Of a DNA stretch of 64,000 nt, positions 8,910 to 18,140 are shown in pieces. Origin of the DNA: Geomonas paludis (lineage in GTDB: Bacteria > Desulfobacterota > Desulfuromonadia > Geobacterales > Geobacteraceae); contig NZ_BLXY01000002.1 in the NCBI RefSeq assembly GCF_014193585.1, forward strand, positions 496,001 to 560,000, written 5' to 3'. Position 1 is the first letter of the stretch. The number at the start of each line of letters is the position of its first letter. A model generated the notes under the pieces. The model made no database searches, was not told the DNA's origin, and worked only from the letters and a program-made list of their open reading frames with translations. The position numbers were made by a program, and so were the translations under genes.

Positions 8910-9155
8910 GTGAGCATCACTGACATCCTGCTGCTAGCACCTGAAGAACTTCTTGAACTATGTGACCACTATCCAGGTTGTCATTTCGAGAAGACTAGCA
9001 ACTGGAAAGGAAACATCCAGGAATACCGGGTGCAGATAGAGGGAGAAGGCCAAGACAGATATTACAAGGTCTTGCTGGATATAGGCATAGCCATGTCATC
9101 GCATAGCTTTTATACCAGAGTGAAAACGGACCAGAGTTTTCGCAGACAGGGCTAG
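8910..9155 (+). CDS. Hypothetical protein, 81 residues
   Basis: The GTG start at 8910 follows a strong GGAGGGGG by four to five bases, which is the main evidence that this is a real gene. The product is soluble and acidic (ILLLAPEELLELCDHYPGCHFEK at the start, then alternating strands such as EYRVQIEGEGQDRYYKVLLD). No family is recognised. It stands alone between a riboswitch-like terminator and the convergent receiver gene at 9193-9567. Confidence 0.6.
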   Translation: MSITDILLLAPEELLELCDHYPGCHFEKTSNWKGNIQEYRVQIEGEGQDRYYKVLLDIGIAMSSHSFYTRVKTDQSFRRQG

Positions 9156-9192
9156 GCAGAGGAACAGATTACCCAGGTGAGGCAGCCTGTCG

Positions 9193-9567
9193 CTAGTCTC
9201 CCAAGGTCGAGCGAACGGCTTCAAGAAAACCGGCTGGGGTGAAGGGTTTCGGGATGAGGCTGACGCCATCGGGCGGCGGTTGGTCTAAGGCATACCCGGT
9301 CATGACCAGAACTTTTATGGACGGGGTGATGGCCCTCATTATCTTTATGCTCGCCAAACCGTCCAGGCGCGGCATCACGACGTCAGTTACGACGAGCTGT
9401 ATTGCTTCGAGGTTGAGCTTGAATTTCTCCAGTGCATCCAGGCCGTCGGCAGCCTGTATCACCTGGTAACCGTTGCCTACCAGGAGAGCACAAAGCATCG
9501 ACCGTATTGGGGCCTCATCATCTACGAGAAGAATGGTTTTCCCGCCTGCAGGCTCTCCCTGTATCAT
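9193..9567 (-). CDS. Single-domain response regulator (CheY-like), copy 2
   Basis: A receiver of 124 residues closely similar to the product of 2450-2824. It keeps D16/D17, phosphoacceptor D62 (VVTDVVMP), switch Thr90 (LVMTGY) and Lys107 (PKPF). Both copies share the unusual QPPPDGVS segment between the switch residue and the lysine. The ATG start has GGAGGG eight bases upstream. It follows the 100-residue gene 9660-9962 in the same direction. No kinase is adjacent, so its partner is not obvious. Confidence 0.9.
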   Translation of the reverse strand: MIQGEPAGGKTILLVDDEAPIRSMLCALLVGNGYQVIQAADGLDALEKFKLNLEAIQLVVTDVVMPRLDGLASIKIMRAITPSIKVLVMTGYALDQPPPDGVSLIPKPFTPAGFLEAVRSTLGD

Positions 9568-9659
9568 AACAACACCCTCCAGCTAAACTCATGCATGATC
9601 GACCGCCACCTGTATAACGGCAAGTAGAAGCAACTGACTAAAGACAACCTGTACGGGCG

Positions 9660-9962
9660 CTACGCGGGGGATGCATCCCACGCTGGGGAGACCTGGATCC
9701 GGGTCATGATGGTGTCGATGCCTTGTAAAATCTCGCTTGATGTGTCTTGGGATGAAAGACCGGCAACAAACTCCTCAACCAGAAGCTTGAGCTTCTGAAG
9801 AAAAGCCGCCTCCTCAACCTCGCTCGACTCCCCTTGGTGCTTCAAGAGTTCTACCCTTAACCGCAGGAATTTCACCTCAAGCTCGAACTGTCGCTTGTGG
9901 GGTGAAGACTTTTTGCGCAGCGCGTGCACGCAATCATTTACCATCCGATATCTCTCATCCAT
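9660..9962 (-). CDS. Conserved hypothetical helical protein, copy 2
   Basis: Protein of 100 residues, near-identical in the middle to the product of 2898-3200 (shared EVKFLRLRVELLKH and KLKLLVEEFVAGLSS). It is predicted helical and charged, with no recognised domain. GGAGG lies five bases before the ATG. It is placed upstream of a single-domain receiver exactly as in copy 1, so the two genes move and duplicate as a unit. Confidence 0.75.
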   Translation of the reverse strand: MDERYRMVNDCVHALRKKSSPHKRQFELEVKFLRLRVELLKHQGESSEVEEAAFLQKLKLLVEEFVAGLSSQDTSSEILQGIDTIMTRIQVSPAWDASPA

Positions 9963-10050
9963 GTGGCCTCCACTGTCTGAAATGAGGCGCCAGTGCCAGA
10001 GGGACTGTCAACTTATCCCAACTTATCTCTAATGTAAATATTTCTAATTT
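9963..10050 (-). promoter_or_regulatory. Conserved upstream region of the receiver module, copy 2
   Basis: It matches 3201-3285: GTGGCCTCCACTGTCT, then ATGAGGCGCCAGTGCCAGAG, then an AT-rich tail containing TCTAATGTAAA, which is also present in copy 1 (3268-3278). Conservation extends about 85 bases upstream of the start codon and then stops. Confidence 0.45.
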
Positions 10051-10261
10051 ATTACTTTTGGAGATTCTGCCTTGTCGGTCATTGAGGTACGGGAGGAACG
10101 GAGACTGAAACGAGGGAGGGGGCTGCTCAGGAGTTAAGGCGGTATGTGGAATTGTCATGGTCTTCCACAACAGAGGCCGCCTACACGGTTGTCTGTGGGC
10201 AGTGGTTCTTGTATAACTATCATGGGTAGAGCAGTTAGTCGGATCTGAAGCGAGGTACACC

Positions 10262-10926
10262 GTGTGTGGTAGATTTTCCACAGATGTTTCTGCAGAGGTG
10301 CTGTTGCAAACATTTAACCTGTCGGAGTTACCTGTTACAAATCCGCGCTACAACGTGGCGCCGACACAGCAGGTGGCGGTGGTAAGAGAAGGCGCCGACG
10401 GGGGGAACCGGCTCGACCTCTTGCACTGGGGGCTGATTCCGGCCTGGGCCAAGGAGCGTACCGTCGCCTACAAGATGATCAACGCGCGGTCGGAGACGCT
10501 CCTGGAGAAGCCTTCTTTCCGTCAGGCGTACAAGTATCGCCGCTGCGTGGTGCCGGCGTCGGGTTCTACGAGTGGCGGCACGAGGGAAAGGCGAAGCTCC
10601 CCCACTACATCCGGATCCGCGACGGGCTTCCCATGCTCTTTGCCGGGTTGTGGGAGAGCTGGAAGTCTCCCGAGGGGGAGGTGGTGGAGTCTTTCACCAT
10701 CCTGACGACGGCTGCCAACAAGCTCTTGGAGTCCATACACGAGCGCATGCCGGTCATCCTGCACCCGGCGGAGTGCGGGCGCTGGCTGAACCGGCACCTT
10801 ACCGATCCGACGCCCCTCTCCCTTTTCTTCCAGCCCTACCCTGCCGACCTGTTGGAGATGTGGCAGGTGGCGCCGCTGGTCAATACGCCTAAATATGACA
10901 ACTGCGAACTGATCGCGCCGATTTGA
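10262..10926 (+). pseudogene. SRAP-family (YedK/HMCES-like) protein, frameshifted
   Basis: SRAP proteins crosslink to abasic sites in single-stranded DNA through Cys2. The GTG start gives MCGRF, so the catalytic cysteine is present, followed by NPRYNVAPTQQ, LHWGLIPAWAKE and INARSETLLEKPSF. Near 10557-10565 the sequence reads TCGGGTTCTACGAG where the family GFYEW needs TCGGGGTTCTACGAG: one G is missing. The remainder (GFYEWRHEGKAKLPHYIRI, then FTILTTAANKLL and HERMPVIL) continues in another frame to a stop at 10926. All key motifs survive across the two frames, so the mutation is recent or a sequencing error. The first frame alone ends at 10705. Confidence 0.85.
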
Positions 10927-10977
10927 GCACCCCGAGAGCATCACTCGGTCAACCATTGACGCAGAAACGGAGGAATC

Positions 10978-11373
10978 ATGAATGCAGCAGATTACGATGC
11001 ATTGAAATTGGCCGTTGATGATCTGAACATCCGGTATCCGAGGCCAAACCTCAATTTAGTTCTCAACTCGCTTGCCCCGGTTGCCACGAACGATATGTGG
11101 CAAAATGCAGACAAAAAGGGCTTGTATTTTCTGTTTGACGCAAGTGGAACTCTGCAGTACATCGGTAAAGCATCTTTTAATTCCAACATTGGGATTCGTC
11201 TAGGAGTGAGGTTTTCCTGTAAAGACTGCCGATGTCTCGATGACAGATTCTCGTCAATATCAATGCTAGCCACCATCGCTTTGGAGGATGAAAGAGCATT
11301 CGAAGCGTCATCAATCGAGGAATACTTAATAACCGAGCTTCAACCGCCTCTGAACGTGGTTGGCATCAGGTAA
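10978..11373 (+). CDS. GIY-YIG nuclease-domain protein
   Basis: Protein of 131 residues. The GIY-YIG signature is GLYFLFD...GTLQYIGKAS (about residues 48-66), followed further on by a glutamate context SSIEEYLITELQPPLN at the C-terminus, where the family has its metal-binding Glu and conserved Asn. Such small single-domain proteins may nick or cut DNA; the substrate cannot be told. The ATG follows GGAGGAATC. It lies between a frameshifted SRAP gene and a thermonuclease, in the same direction, with gaps too large to be a tight operon. Confidence 0.8.
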   Translation: MNAADYDALKLAVDDLNIRYPRPNLNLVLNSLAPVATNDMWQNADKKGLYFLFDASGTLQYIGKASFNSNIGIRLGVRFSCKDCRCLDDRFSSISMLATIALEDERAFEASSIEEYLITELQPPLNVVGIR

Positions 11374-11548
11374 TCGTGGGCAGCCCCAATGAGTGGTTAT
11401 TTAAATTGTTGACGGCTCAACGTCCTAACCAGCCGCCAGACCGGCCACGTCGGTCCGCCTTGTGATGTTGAACTTGTTTGAGTGTTCCAGCATCGCCGCC
11501 ATTTCGAAGAGTGCCCCAAGTGAATGCGGGCGTTTTCCGGAGGACAGC

Positions 11549-12082
11549 ATGAGAATACCGTTTCTGATGGCGCTTCTTTTCTCTTTGTGTAGCATTCCCT
11601 CTTGGGCCAAGGAGCCGATCAGGGTTCTGGAAGGGGTGGTCTCCAAGGTAAGTGACGGGGACACGGTGCAGGTGCAGGATACCCTGGGGACCAAGGTGAA
11701 GGTGCGGCTGTACGGCATCGACGCGCCGGAGACGGAGAAGAGGAACCGGAAGACGGGGAGGGTCTCGAAGCCGGGGCAGCCATTTGGTGAGGAGGCGTTT
11801 CAGGCGCTGAAGGGGAAGATCGGCGGGCAGAGGGTGACGGTCGAGGTTCGGGACATCGACCGGTACCGGCGGGCGGTGTCGTTGGTGCGCCTTGGGAAGC
11901 GGGATATCAACCAGGAGATGGTGCGGGAGGGGTTCGCCTGGGCCTACCGGCAGTATCTGGACCGGCCGTATGCCTCCGAGTACATACAGGCGGAGGAGGA
12001 GGCAAGGCGGGAGAGGCGGGGACTGTGGCGGCTGGGGAACCCGCAGCCGCCCTGGGAGTTCAGGCGGTTGTCGAGGCGCTGA
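11549..12082 (+). CDS. Secreted thermonuclease (SNase-like)
   Basis: Protein of 177 residues with a signal peptide (MRIPFLMALLFSLCSIPSWA). The staphylococcal-nuclease OB-fold includes VSKVSDGDTVQV (Ca-binding Asp), VRLYGIDAPE (catalytic Arg and Asp), GEEAF, and DIDRYRRAV with the second Arg region. The end is AWAYRQYLDRPYASEYIQAE and GLW. It should hydrolyse DNA or RNA outside the cytoplasm. The ATG at 11549 follows CCGGAGGAC; the longer frame from 11462 would bury the signal peptide. Three decayed relatives lie at 13540, 19862 and 40021. Confidence 0.9.
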   Translation: MRIPFLMALLFSLCSIPSWAKEPIRVLEGVVSKVSDGDTVQVQDTLGTKVKVRLYGIDAPETEKRNRKTGRVSKPGQPFGEEAFQALKGKIGGQRVTVEVRDIDRYRRAVSLVRLGKRDINQEMVREGFAWAYRQYLDRPYASEYIQAEEEARRERRGLWRLGNPQPPWEFRRLSRR

Positions 12083-12161
12083 CCGAGCCGAGGCTGCATT
12101 ATCGGAGACGGGTGGCTGGTGATCTCCAAAATTTACCGGACCACACCGGCGAGAGGCAGCT

Positions 12162-13343
12162 TCATGCCTTGGGTAGCGAAAAACGGAAGGTCGCGCCAAC
12201 GTCGACCGCACCTTCAGCCCAGATCCTGCCGCCGTGCCGCTCTATTATGCGCCGCACGTTGGCAAGACCGATACCAGTCCCCTCAAACTCCTCCGCCGCG
12301 TGCAGGCGCTGAAACATGCCGAACAGCTTGTTGACGTACCTGCCGTCAAAGCCGACGCCATTATCTCTGACAAAAATGACGGTTGCTTCGCTCTCATCGA
12401 GCGCGCCGACCTCTATTTTCGCCAAAGAACGGGACTGGGTGAACTTGACGGCATTGGCAAGGAGGTTGAACATCACCAGACGCAGCATCTCGGGGTCACC
12501 CGCCACGGTCGGCAGGGGGGGCACCTGCCACTCGATGTCCCGTCCTTCGGCCTTCCTGGCCAGTTCCGTCACGATATCCCCTACCATCCTGTTTAGGTCT
12601 ATCCGGGCCTTCACCACTTCGATCCGTCGCAGTTGCGCAAAGACCAAGAGGCCGTCAACCTGATCGGCCATTTTCCGGGATGACTGCATGATGACGTCCA
12701 AGAAGTGCCGACTCTTCTCTTCCAGGACGTGGGCGGACTGCGCCATGAGCATTTCCGCGAAGCCGATGACATGGCGCAGCGGAGCACGGAGGTCATGGGA
12801 TATGGTGTAGCTGACATCAGCTAATTCTTTGTTGGCTGCGGTCAGTTGCTCGATCTGGCTCTGCAACTGGGCATTAAGGTGACGAAGGTCGGCCTCATAC
12901 CGTTTTTGCTGGGTGATGTCCCGGGCGACGGCGAGAATCCAGCGTCTTTCCCCGCACTCGATGGGAACCAACATGATGTCCAAAGGGATTTCCCATCCCT
13001 GGCTGTGCTTGCCATACAGCTCCAAGGCGCTCCCCATCTTGCGGGGCTGTGGGTCCGCCACATAGTGCCGGCGGTCCTGGCGATGCCGTGCGCGGAATCG
13101 GTCGGGGATCAGGATCTCGACATGCCGGCCGATCAGGTCCTCGCGCCGATAGCCGAAGAGAGCCTCCGTGTGCTGGTTCACCTTGACGATCACCCCCGCG
13201 CCATCCACCACCAAGACCGCATCCGGAGACTTTTCGAAGAGACGCTCAAATAAAGCGTGCTCCTCCAGTTTCTCGTTCGCCTGCTCCGGCGCAGGGTGCT
13301 CGCTTCTTGCCGCGGTTGTGTCTGTTCCTGCCTCTTTGACCAT
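12162..13343 (-). CDS. PAS-domain sensor histidine kinase
   Basis: Protein of 393 residues, cytoplasmic, without membrane segments. A PAS domain occupies about residues 32-150 (FEKSPDAVLVVDGAGVIVKVN ... AVARDITQQKR). The HisKA domain has SHDLRAPLRHVIGFAEML (His183), and the HATPase has NLLANAVKFT, VRDNGVGFD and GTGIGLANVRRII. This H-box is of the phytochrome/bacteriophytochrome-like type, different from the AHQWRQPLN kinases nearby. There is no receiver domain and no adjacent regulator on the same strand. It converges on the thermonuclease gene. Confidence 0.92.
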   Translation of the reverse strand: MVKEAGTDTTAARSEHPAPEQANEKLEEHALFERLFEKSPDAVLVVDGAGVIVKVNQHTEALFGYRREDLIGRHVEILIPDRFRARHRQDRRHYVADPQPRKMGSALELYGKHSQGWEIPLDIMLVPIECGERRWILAVARDITQQKRYEADLRHLNAQLQSQIEQLTAANKELADVSYTISHDLRAPLRHVIGFAEMLMAQSAHVLEEKSRHFLDVIMQSSRKMADQVDGLLVFAQLRRIEVVKARIDLNRMVGDIVTELARKAEGRDIEWQVPPLPTVAGDPEMLRLVMFNLLANAVKFTQSRSLAKIEVGALDESEATVIFVRDNGVGFDGRYVNKLFGMFQRLHAAEEFEGTGIGLANVRRIIERHGGRIWAEGAVDVGATFRFSLPKA

Positions 13344-13539
13344 AGCGAACCTCTATCAACGCCCCTCGACAGGCAGCGCAACCGAGACCTTTGGCGCGAT
13401 TGACCGCGATCAAGGCCGGGGCCGCTGGCAGCTCCCCGCCAGGGTTTTCATTATACGCCGATACCCACAGGGACCACTAGCAGGAACTTCAAATAGCGGC
13501 CAAAGGTGCAGATCCTGACGGTTGATGAGCCCCTTCCCC

Positions 13540-13625
13540 GGCACTGTTTGGCAAGGGAAACCATCTGGGATTTATGGGGAGGCGTTTCCGGCTGCGAAGG
13601 GGAAGATCGGCGGTAAACTCGACAG
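13540..13625 (+). pseudogene. Thermonuclease gene remnant
   Basis: A short stretch encodes GEAFPAAKGKIGGKL, matching GEEAFQALKGKIGGQRV of the intact thermonuclease (bases 11788-11838), with clear nucleotide similarity (GAGGCGTTTC, GCGAAGGGGAAGATCGGCGG). No start or flanking domain remains. Confidence 0.55.
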
Positions 13626-13692
13626 GCGGGTACTAAAGGGGGGCAGATGGGGAATCCACGCCCCTGAGGGGGCTCGCATCCTGCACCAACTT

Positions 13693-15843
13693 TTACAGAA
13701 CGTAGCTGGGGCCTTCAGTGAAATAAAAGGTAGCGCCCTGACCGACCTCAGCCACGGCCCAGACCCGGCCACCGTGCATGTCGATCACCCGCTGCACTGT
13801 CGCGAGCCCAATACCGTTCCCTTCGAACTCTCCAACCCGGTGCAGCCGCTCGAAGGGGAGGAATATTTTCTTCGCGTAGGACATGTCGAAGCCGATGCCG
13901 TTGTCGCGCACAAAGAAGATGTTCTGCTCCCCACTGCAATAGCTGCCGAATTCAATCCTGGTATCGGTCTTAGTGGCGCTGTACTTCCAGGCATTGCCAA
14001 CGAGGTTCTGCAAAGCCAGCTTGACCATGCCGGGGTCCCACAGCCCCCTAATTCCGGTGGGAATCTCCACCGAAACCTGGCGGCCCGGGGCCTGCTCCCT
14101 CAGGCTGTCGAGAATCTCCAGCGCCATGGCGCTCAGGTCCACGGTTTCACGTTGCACCTTCCTGCGGGTCACCCTCGAGAGCATCAGGAGGTCCTCGACC
14201 TGGCGCCCCATCCTGGATGCAGCAGCAGCGATCCTCCGCAGGTAGCCAATCCCCTCAGGGTCCAGCCGCTCGGCGTACTCCTCGAGCAGAATCTCGCTGA
14301 AGCAGCTCATGGTGCGCAAGGGTCCTCCCAATTCGTGCGTGACGGAGTAACAAAAGGACTCCAGTTCCTTGTTGATAGCCGTAAGTTCGACAGTCCGTTT
14401 TTGAACCCGCTGCTCCAGGTTGAGGTTCATTTCGGTCAGCGTTTGCTCCGTCTGTCTGCGCTCGATCAGGTCGGCAGCCTGGCGTGCCACGATATCGAAC
14501 AGGCTAAAGTCCCGCTCGGATAACCGGTGCGGCTGCCGCCAGTGGGTGGACAACATGCCAACCATGAACCCGGTGCGGCTCAGTAGCGGTGTGCTCTGGA
14601 CGGCGTAGATGCCGTTTCCCAGGTAAACATTAATCTCCTCTCTCATCCACTGTGCCGACTGGACATTCGATTCCATCACCCGCGTGCCTCGCTTCAGGGC
14701 CTGCCCACAGGTGGTGCCGGTGCTTGGTTGCACCCACTGCCAATGCTCGGCCGCCTGGGGGGGGAAGCCGCGATGAGCGAGGAGGTACAGCTCGCCCTCG
14801 TTGCCCCGGTCCGGATAGTACATCTGGAGACTGGCGCAATCCGAGTGCATGATGGTGGCGGCGGCGTCGACGATGCGCTGGTAGAGACCCTGAACGTCAC
14901 CCTCCTCGATCAGCGACTCGCTGATCTGCTGCAGCATCCTCAAGTCGCGCAGCTCAGCCTCCACGCTCGCTTCCCGTTGCTTGCGCTCAGTGACATCAGT
15001 GAACACAACTCCGACCACTCGGTCTTCCCGTGCCCCGACGCAAAAGGCGGAAACGTCATACCAACGGCCGAGTGCTCCGGCGAGGTTGACGCAGCGTTCC
15101 GGCGCTCCCGTCTTCACGATGCGTCCGTAAAGCTCAAACCAATGCTCGTCAAGCTGAGGCACCAGCTCCCTTATTCGACGGCCCGTCGGGTTCACAAGGC
15201 CCGACTGTCTTTCGAAGGAAGGGCTCACTTCGAGGAAACGGTAATCTATAGCCCGATCCCTGTCGTCGAAAATAACCTCGATAGTGCAGAACCCTTCGTC
15301 GAGGGACTGGAATAGAGACCGGTACCGCTCCTCTGACGCGCGCAGTGCCTCCTGGGCCAGGATCTGATCGGTGGCGTCGATGCCGATGCCGCCGAGGTAA
15401 CGGCGTCCGTGCGAGTCGGTGAAGGGGAACTTGTAGCAGAGCCAGCAATACCTGTTGCCGTCGATGTCCTTCGAATCCTCCAGGAACTGGTGCACCCGAT
15501 TCGTGGCCAGCACCGCTGCGTCATTGGCGCGGAACAGTTTCGCGCTGTCAGGATCCCAGAAATCGAAATCCGTCTTGTGCAACCAATCTCGCCCCTGAAC
15601 AAAGCGTTGCTCGTAGGTCGCGTTTAAGTAAACGTAGCGCCCCTCTTGGTCTTTGAGAAACACTAGCGAGGGCATGAAATCCAGAAGCAGCCTGAAGTGC
15701 TCCTCACCTTCAGTGACGGCCGGGTCACGGTTGCCTGAGTCCGATAGAATCGAGGCAAGCTGCACCTCGAGCAACTGTGTACGTTCACGCAGCTCCCGTA
15801 ATTCGGCGAGCAGCTCTGCTTTGGTTTGGCTGCATCTTGCCAT
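13693..15843 (-). CDS. Multi-sensor histidine kinase (PAS-PAS-GAF-HK)
   Basis: Protein of 716 residues, soluble. An N-terminal coiled coil (KAELLAELRELRERTQLLEVQL) leads to PAS 1 (about 50-165), PAS 2 (about 170-285, RYRSLFQSLDEGFCTIEVIF ... VVFTDVTERKQRE), GAF (about 300-465), HisKA with CYSVTHELGGPLRTMSC (His503) and HATPase with NLVGNAWKYS, VRDNGIGFD and GNGIGLATVQRVI. PAS 2 is the same subtype as in the kinase at 18130. There is no output domain. GGAAGGAGATTCT before the ATG supports the start. A stand-alone receiver gene lies divergently at 16062 and is a candidate partner. Confidence 0.93.
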   Translation of the reverse strand: MARCSQTKAELLAELRELRERTQLLEVQLASILSDSGNRDPAVTEGEEHFRLLLDFMPSLVFLKDQEGRYVYLNATYEQRFVQGRDWLHKTDFDFWDPDSAKLFRANDAAVLATNRVHQFLEDSKDIDGNRYCWLCYKFPFTDSHGRRYLGGIGIDATDQILAQEALRASEERYRSLFQSLDEGFCTIEVIFDDRDRAIDYRFLEVSPSFERQSGLVNPTGRRIRELVPQLDEHWFELYGRIVKTGAPERCVNLAGALGRWYDVSAFCVGAREDRVVGVVFTDVTERKQREASVEAELRDLRMLQQISESLIEEGDVQGLYQRIVDAAATIMHSDCASLQMYYPDRGNEGELYLLAHRGFPPQAAEHWQWVQPSTGTTCGQALKRGTRVMESNVQSAQWMREEINVYLGNGIYAVQSTPLLSRTGFMVGMLSTHWRQPHRLSERDFSLFDIVARQAADLIERRQTEQTLTEMNLNLEQRVQKRTVELTAINKELESFCYSVTHELGGPLRTMSCFSEILLEEYAERLDPEGIGYLRRIAAAASRMGRQVEDLLMLSRVTRRKVQRETVDLSAMALEILDSLREQAPGRQVSVEIPTGIRGLWDPGMVKLALQNLVGNAWKYSATKTDTRIEFGSYCSGEQNIFFVRDNGIGFDMSYAKKIFLPFERLHRVGEFEGNGIGLATVQRVIDMHGGRVWAVAEVGQGATFYFTEGPSYVL

Positions 15844-16061
15844 AGAATCTCCTTCCGTTTTGGACCAAGAATCTACATTTTATACAAAATAAGCCATATC
15901 TAATCAAGTTTTTCCTTTAATTGATCCGAGTGTCGATCTAGGCGGAGAAACATACGAGGAAGCGATAAGGCAGGGAGGTCAATCGTCCATAGCTTTTTGA
16001 CTGATTTACTGGTATACAGACCCAAAGGTAGTTGAGTCGTGTACTCAAAACGAGGCTTGGT

Positions 16062-16439
16062 ATGAGTGGTGCAGAAAAGACAGAAACAATTCTGGTTGCC
16101 GATGACGAACCGCAGATCAGGGAGATCGTCCATACTCTCCTTACTCGCCAGGGCTACACAGTGGTTACCGCAGCCAATGGCCAGGAGGCCCTGGAGAAGT
16201 TCATTGTAGATCCGGCTGCGTTCGACTTGTTGGTAACAGACATCGTAATGCCCGGCATGGACGGCATTTCAAGCTACAAAGAAATGACAAAGATCAACCC
16301 TGCACTCAAGGTCATTTACATGTCTGGATTCGCCGACAACCTACCACCCTATGTCCACATCATTCTTAAGCCCTTCAATCCGGTACAGTTACTCCACATG
16401 ATCAGAACCGTTTTGGACAATAAGCTTTTGGATCTATAG
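16062..16439 (+). CDS. Single-domain response regulator
   Basis: A receiver of 125 residues with D14/D15, phosphoacceptor D60 (LVTDIVMP), switch Ser (VIYMSGF) and Lys in ILKPFNP. The ATG at 16062 follows CGAGG with 6-base spacing; an upstream TTG (16032) would add ten poorly conserved residues. It lies 228 bases upstream of the KaiC-like gene and the kinase at 18130, so a phosphorelay among them is possible. It is distinct from the two duplicated receivers at 2450 and 9193. Confidence 0.9.
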   Translation: MSGAEKTETILVADDEPQIREIVHTLLTRQGYTVVTAANGQEALEKFIVDPAAFDLLVTDIVMPGMDGISSYKEMTKINPALKVIYMSGFADNLPPYVHIILKPFNPVQLLHMIRTVLDNKLLDL

Positions 16440-16667
16440 TTTCACGTCTCTCGCCCTGCCCTTTCCCAGCATTCTACAGCTCCTCCTCACAACCCGGGCA
16501 GACATCCTGGTTATCTCGTGGTGTCAGCACCTAGGGGAGTCGCCAACTATAATTAACATCTTATAATACCAACCAACTGCGGGTCTGCTTTGGACTTGCT
16601 GGCATGCCACAGTGACCTCTGGCTGTTTTACTGTTCCCTTTGTCAGATGCAGTACGAGGAGCACAGC

Positions 16668-18140
16668 ATGGGAGAAAACATTTCCTCTGAGGTAGTTTCA
16701 ACCGGTGTCCCTGGCCTCGACGATATTCTGCACGGGGGGCTAACCGCTGGCATGATGCACCTCCTTTCCGGTGGTCCCGGCACCGGGAAAACCACCTTCT
16801 CTCTCCAATTCATTGCCGAAGGTATCAGGAGGGGGGAACAGTGCCTCTATATCACGGTCGGAGGCGCCGGCGATGAGTTGGTCGCCTTGGCGAAGGCGGG
16901 GGACATCAATCTCGATCCGGCATTTTTCGCCATCTATTCTGCAAAAATCACGGAGGAAATCCTCCAGGGTCCGGAGCAGAGGATTTTCCACTCGGCCGAA
17001 ATGGAGCCGGCAGCTGTGCTGAAGGATTTGGTGGCTAAAATCCGGCGCGTGAAGCCGAAACGGCTGGTAATCGATTCACTGTCGGACCTGCGCCTTCTCA
17101 CGGAAGACTACATCATGTACCGCCGGCTGGTCCTGTCCCTGCGGCAGGAATTGGAGGGGGGTGGTTCCACCGTCCTCCTTACCTACAACATCAATGTGGA
17201 GCGGACAGACGTCGATATGCACCTGGAGACCATCTGCCACGGGGTCATCTACCTGGAACAGGTGGTGCTCGGCTTCGGCCCTACACGTCGGAGGCTTCTC
17301 GTGCTTAAGATACGGGGCAGAACCTACCGCAGCGGCTGGCACGACTTCCGGATCGTGACAGGAGGTATCCGCGTATTCCCCACCCTGATCGCCGGCGAGC
17401 ACAGAAGGCCTCCGAAAAGGGGACTCATTTCCAGCTGCAACGCGCAACTGGACCTCCTTTTCGGCGGGGGCTTGGACAAGGGGAGCGTGGTGGCCATCAT
17501 CGGGTCTTCCGGCACGGGAAAAACGACGGTGGCTAGCCAGTATGTAGTCGCCGCCGCGAAAAATGCCGAGCACGTTGCGGTGTACCTTTTCGATGAGACG
17601 GAGGAGTCGTATCGGAAGCGGGCCGAGGGAATGGGGCTTGCGGTGGAAGAAACTGTCGACAAAGGTGTCATTGCGCTCAGCCATGTCGACATTGCCGAGT
17701 TCTCCATAGGAGAGTTCTCCGCGAAACTGCGCCAGGAGGTAGAGGAGCGGGATGCCCGCCTTCTGGTGATTGACACGCTGAGCGGCTACGCCAACTCCAT
17801 GCCCGACCAGGACTACCTGGCGATCCATCTGCACGAGCTATTGACCTACCTGTCGCACATGGGAGTCACTACGCTACTGATCGTGGAACAGGAGGGTTTC
17901 TTCGGCAAGGAGCCGCTCGAGTTGAAAGGTGTCAGCTATCTAGCCGACACCATCTTGCTGCTGCGCTTCTTCGAGCACCGGGGAGAAGTCAGGCGCGCCA
18001 TCTCGGTGGTCAAAAAAAGGGGATACGACCACGAGAAAACCATACGGGAGCTCACCATCAGTGGCAAAGGGCTTTCCATTGGCGAGCCGCTGGTGGAGAT
18101 GCAGGGGGTGCTGACGGGGGTCCCCAACCTTGCCGTCTAG
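16668..18140 (+). CDS. KaiC-like double RecA-domain ATPase
   Basis: Protein of 490 residues with two KaiC/RecA domains. Domain 1 has Walker A GGPGTGKTT (residues 35-43) and Walker B LVIDSLSDL. Domain 2 has Walker A GSSGTGKTT and Walker B LLVIDTLSGY. In cyanobacterial KaiC a Glu pair near each active site supports hydrolysis. Here the domain 1 position reads TVGGAGDEL, so the pair seems lost, while domain 2 keeps FDETEES. At the KaiC phosphosites, Ser431 appears kept and Thr432 is Tyr in GVSYLADT, my alignment by eye. The ATG at 16668 follows GAGGAG. The stop overlaps the start of the kinase at 18130, so the two are translationally coupled. No kaiB is present. Confidence 0.9.
   Translation: MGENISSEVVSTGVPGLDDILHGGLTAGMMHLLSGGPGTGKTTFSLQFIAEGIRRGEQCLYITVGGAGDELVALAKAGDINLDPAFFAIYSAKITEEILQGPEQRIFHSAEMEPAAVLKDLVAKIRRVKPKRLVIDSLSDLRLLTEDYIMYRRLVLSLRQELEGGGSTVLLTYNINVERTDVDMHLETICHGVIYLEQVVLGFGPTRRRLLVLKIRGRTYRSGWHDFRIVTGGIRVFPTLIAGEHRRPPKRGLISSCNAQLDLLFGGGLDKGSVVAIIGSSGTGKTTVASQYVVAAAKNAEHVAVYLFDETEESYRKRAEGMGLAVEETVDKGVIALSHVDIAEFSIGEFSAKLRQEVEERDARLLVIDTLSGYANSMPDQDYLAIHLHELLTYLSHMGVTTLLIVEQEGFFGKEPLELKGVSYLADTILLLRFFEHRGEVRRAISVVKKRGYDHEKTIRELTISGKGLSIGEPLVEMQGVLTGVPNLAV

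Noticed and set aside
13522-14523. Long plus-strand ORF of 333 codons
   Set aside because: It lies opposite the kinase at 13693-15843, whose domains are complete. Only its first 35 codons hold real homology (thermonuclease remnant).
16440-16667. kaiB-like gene before the KaiC-like gene
   Set aside because: No open frame with thioredoxin-like content or ribosome-binding site is in this gap.
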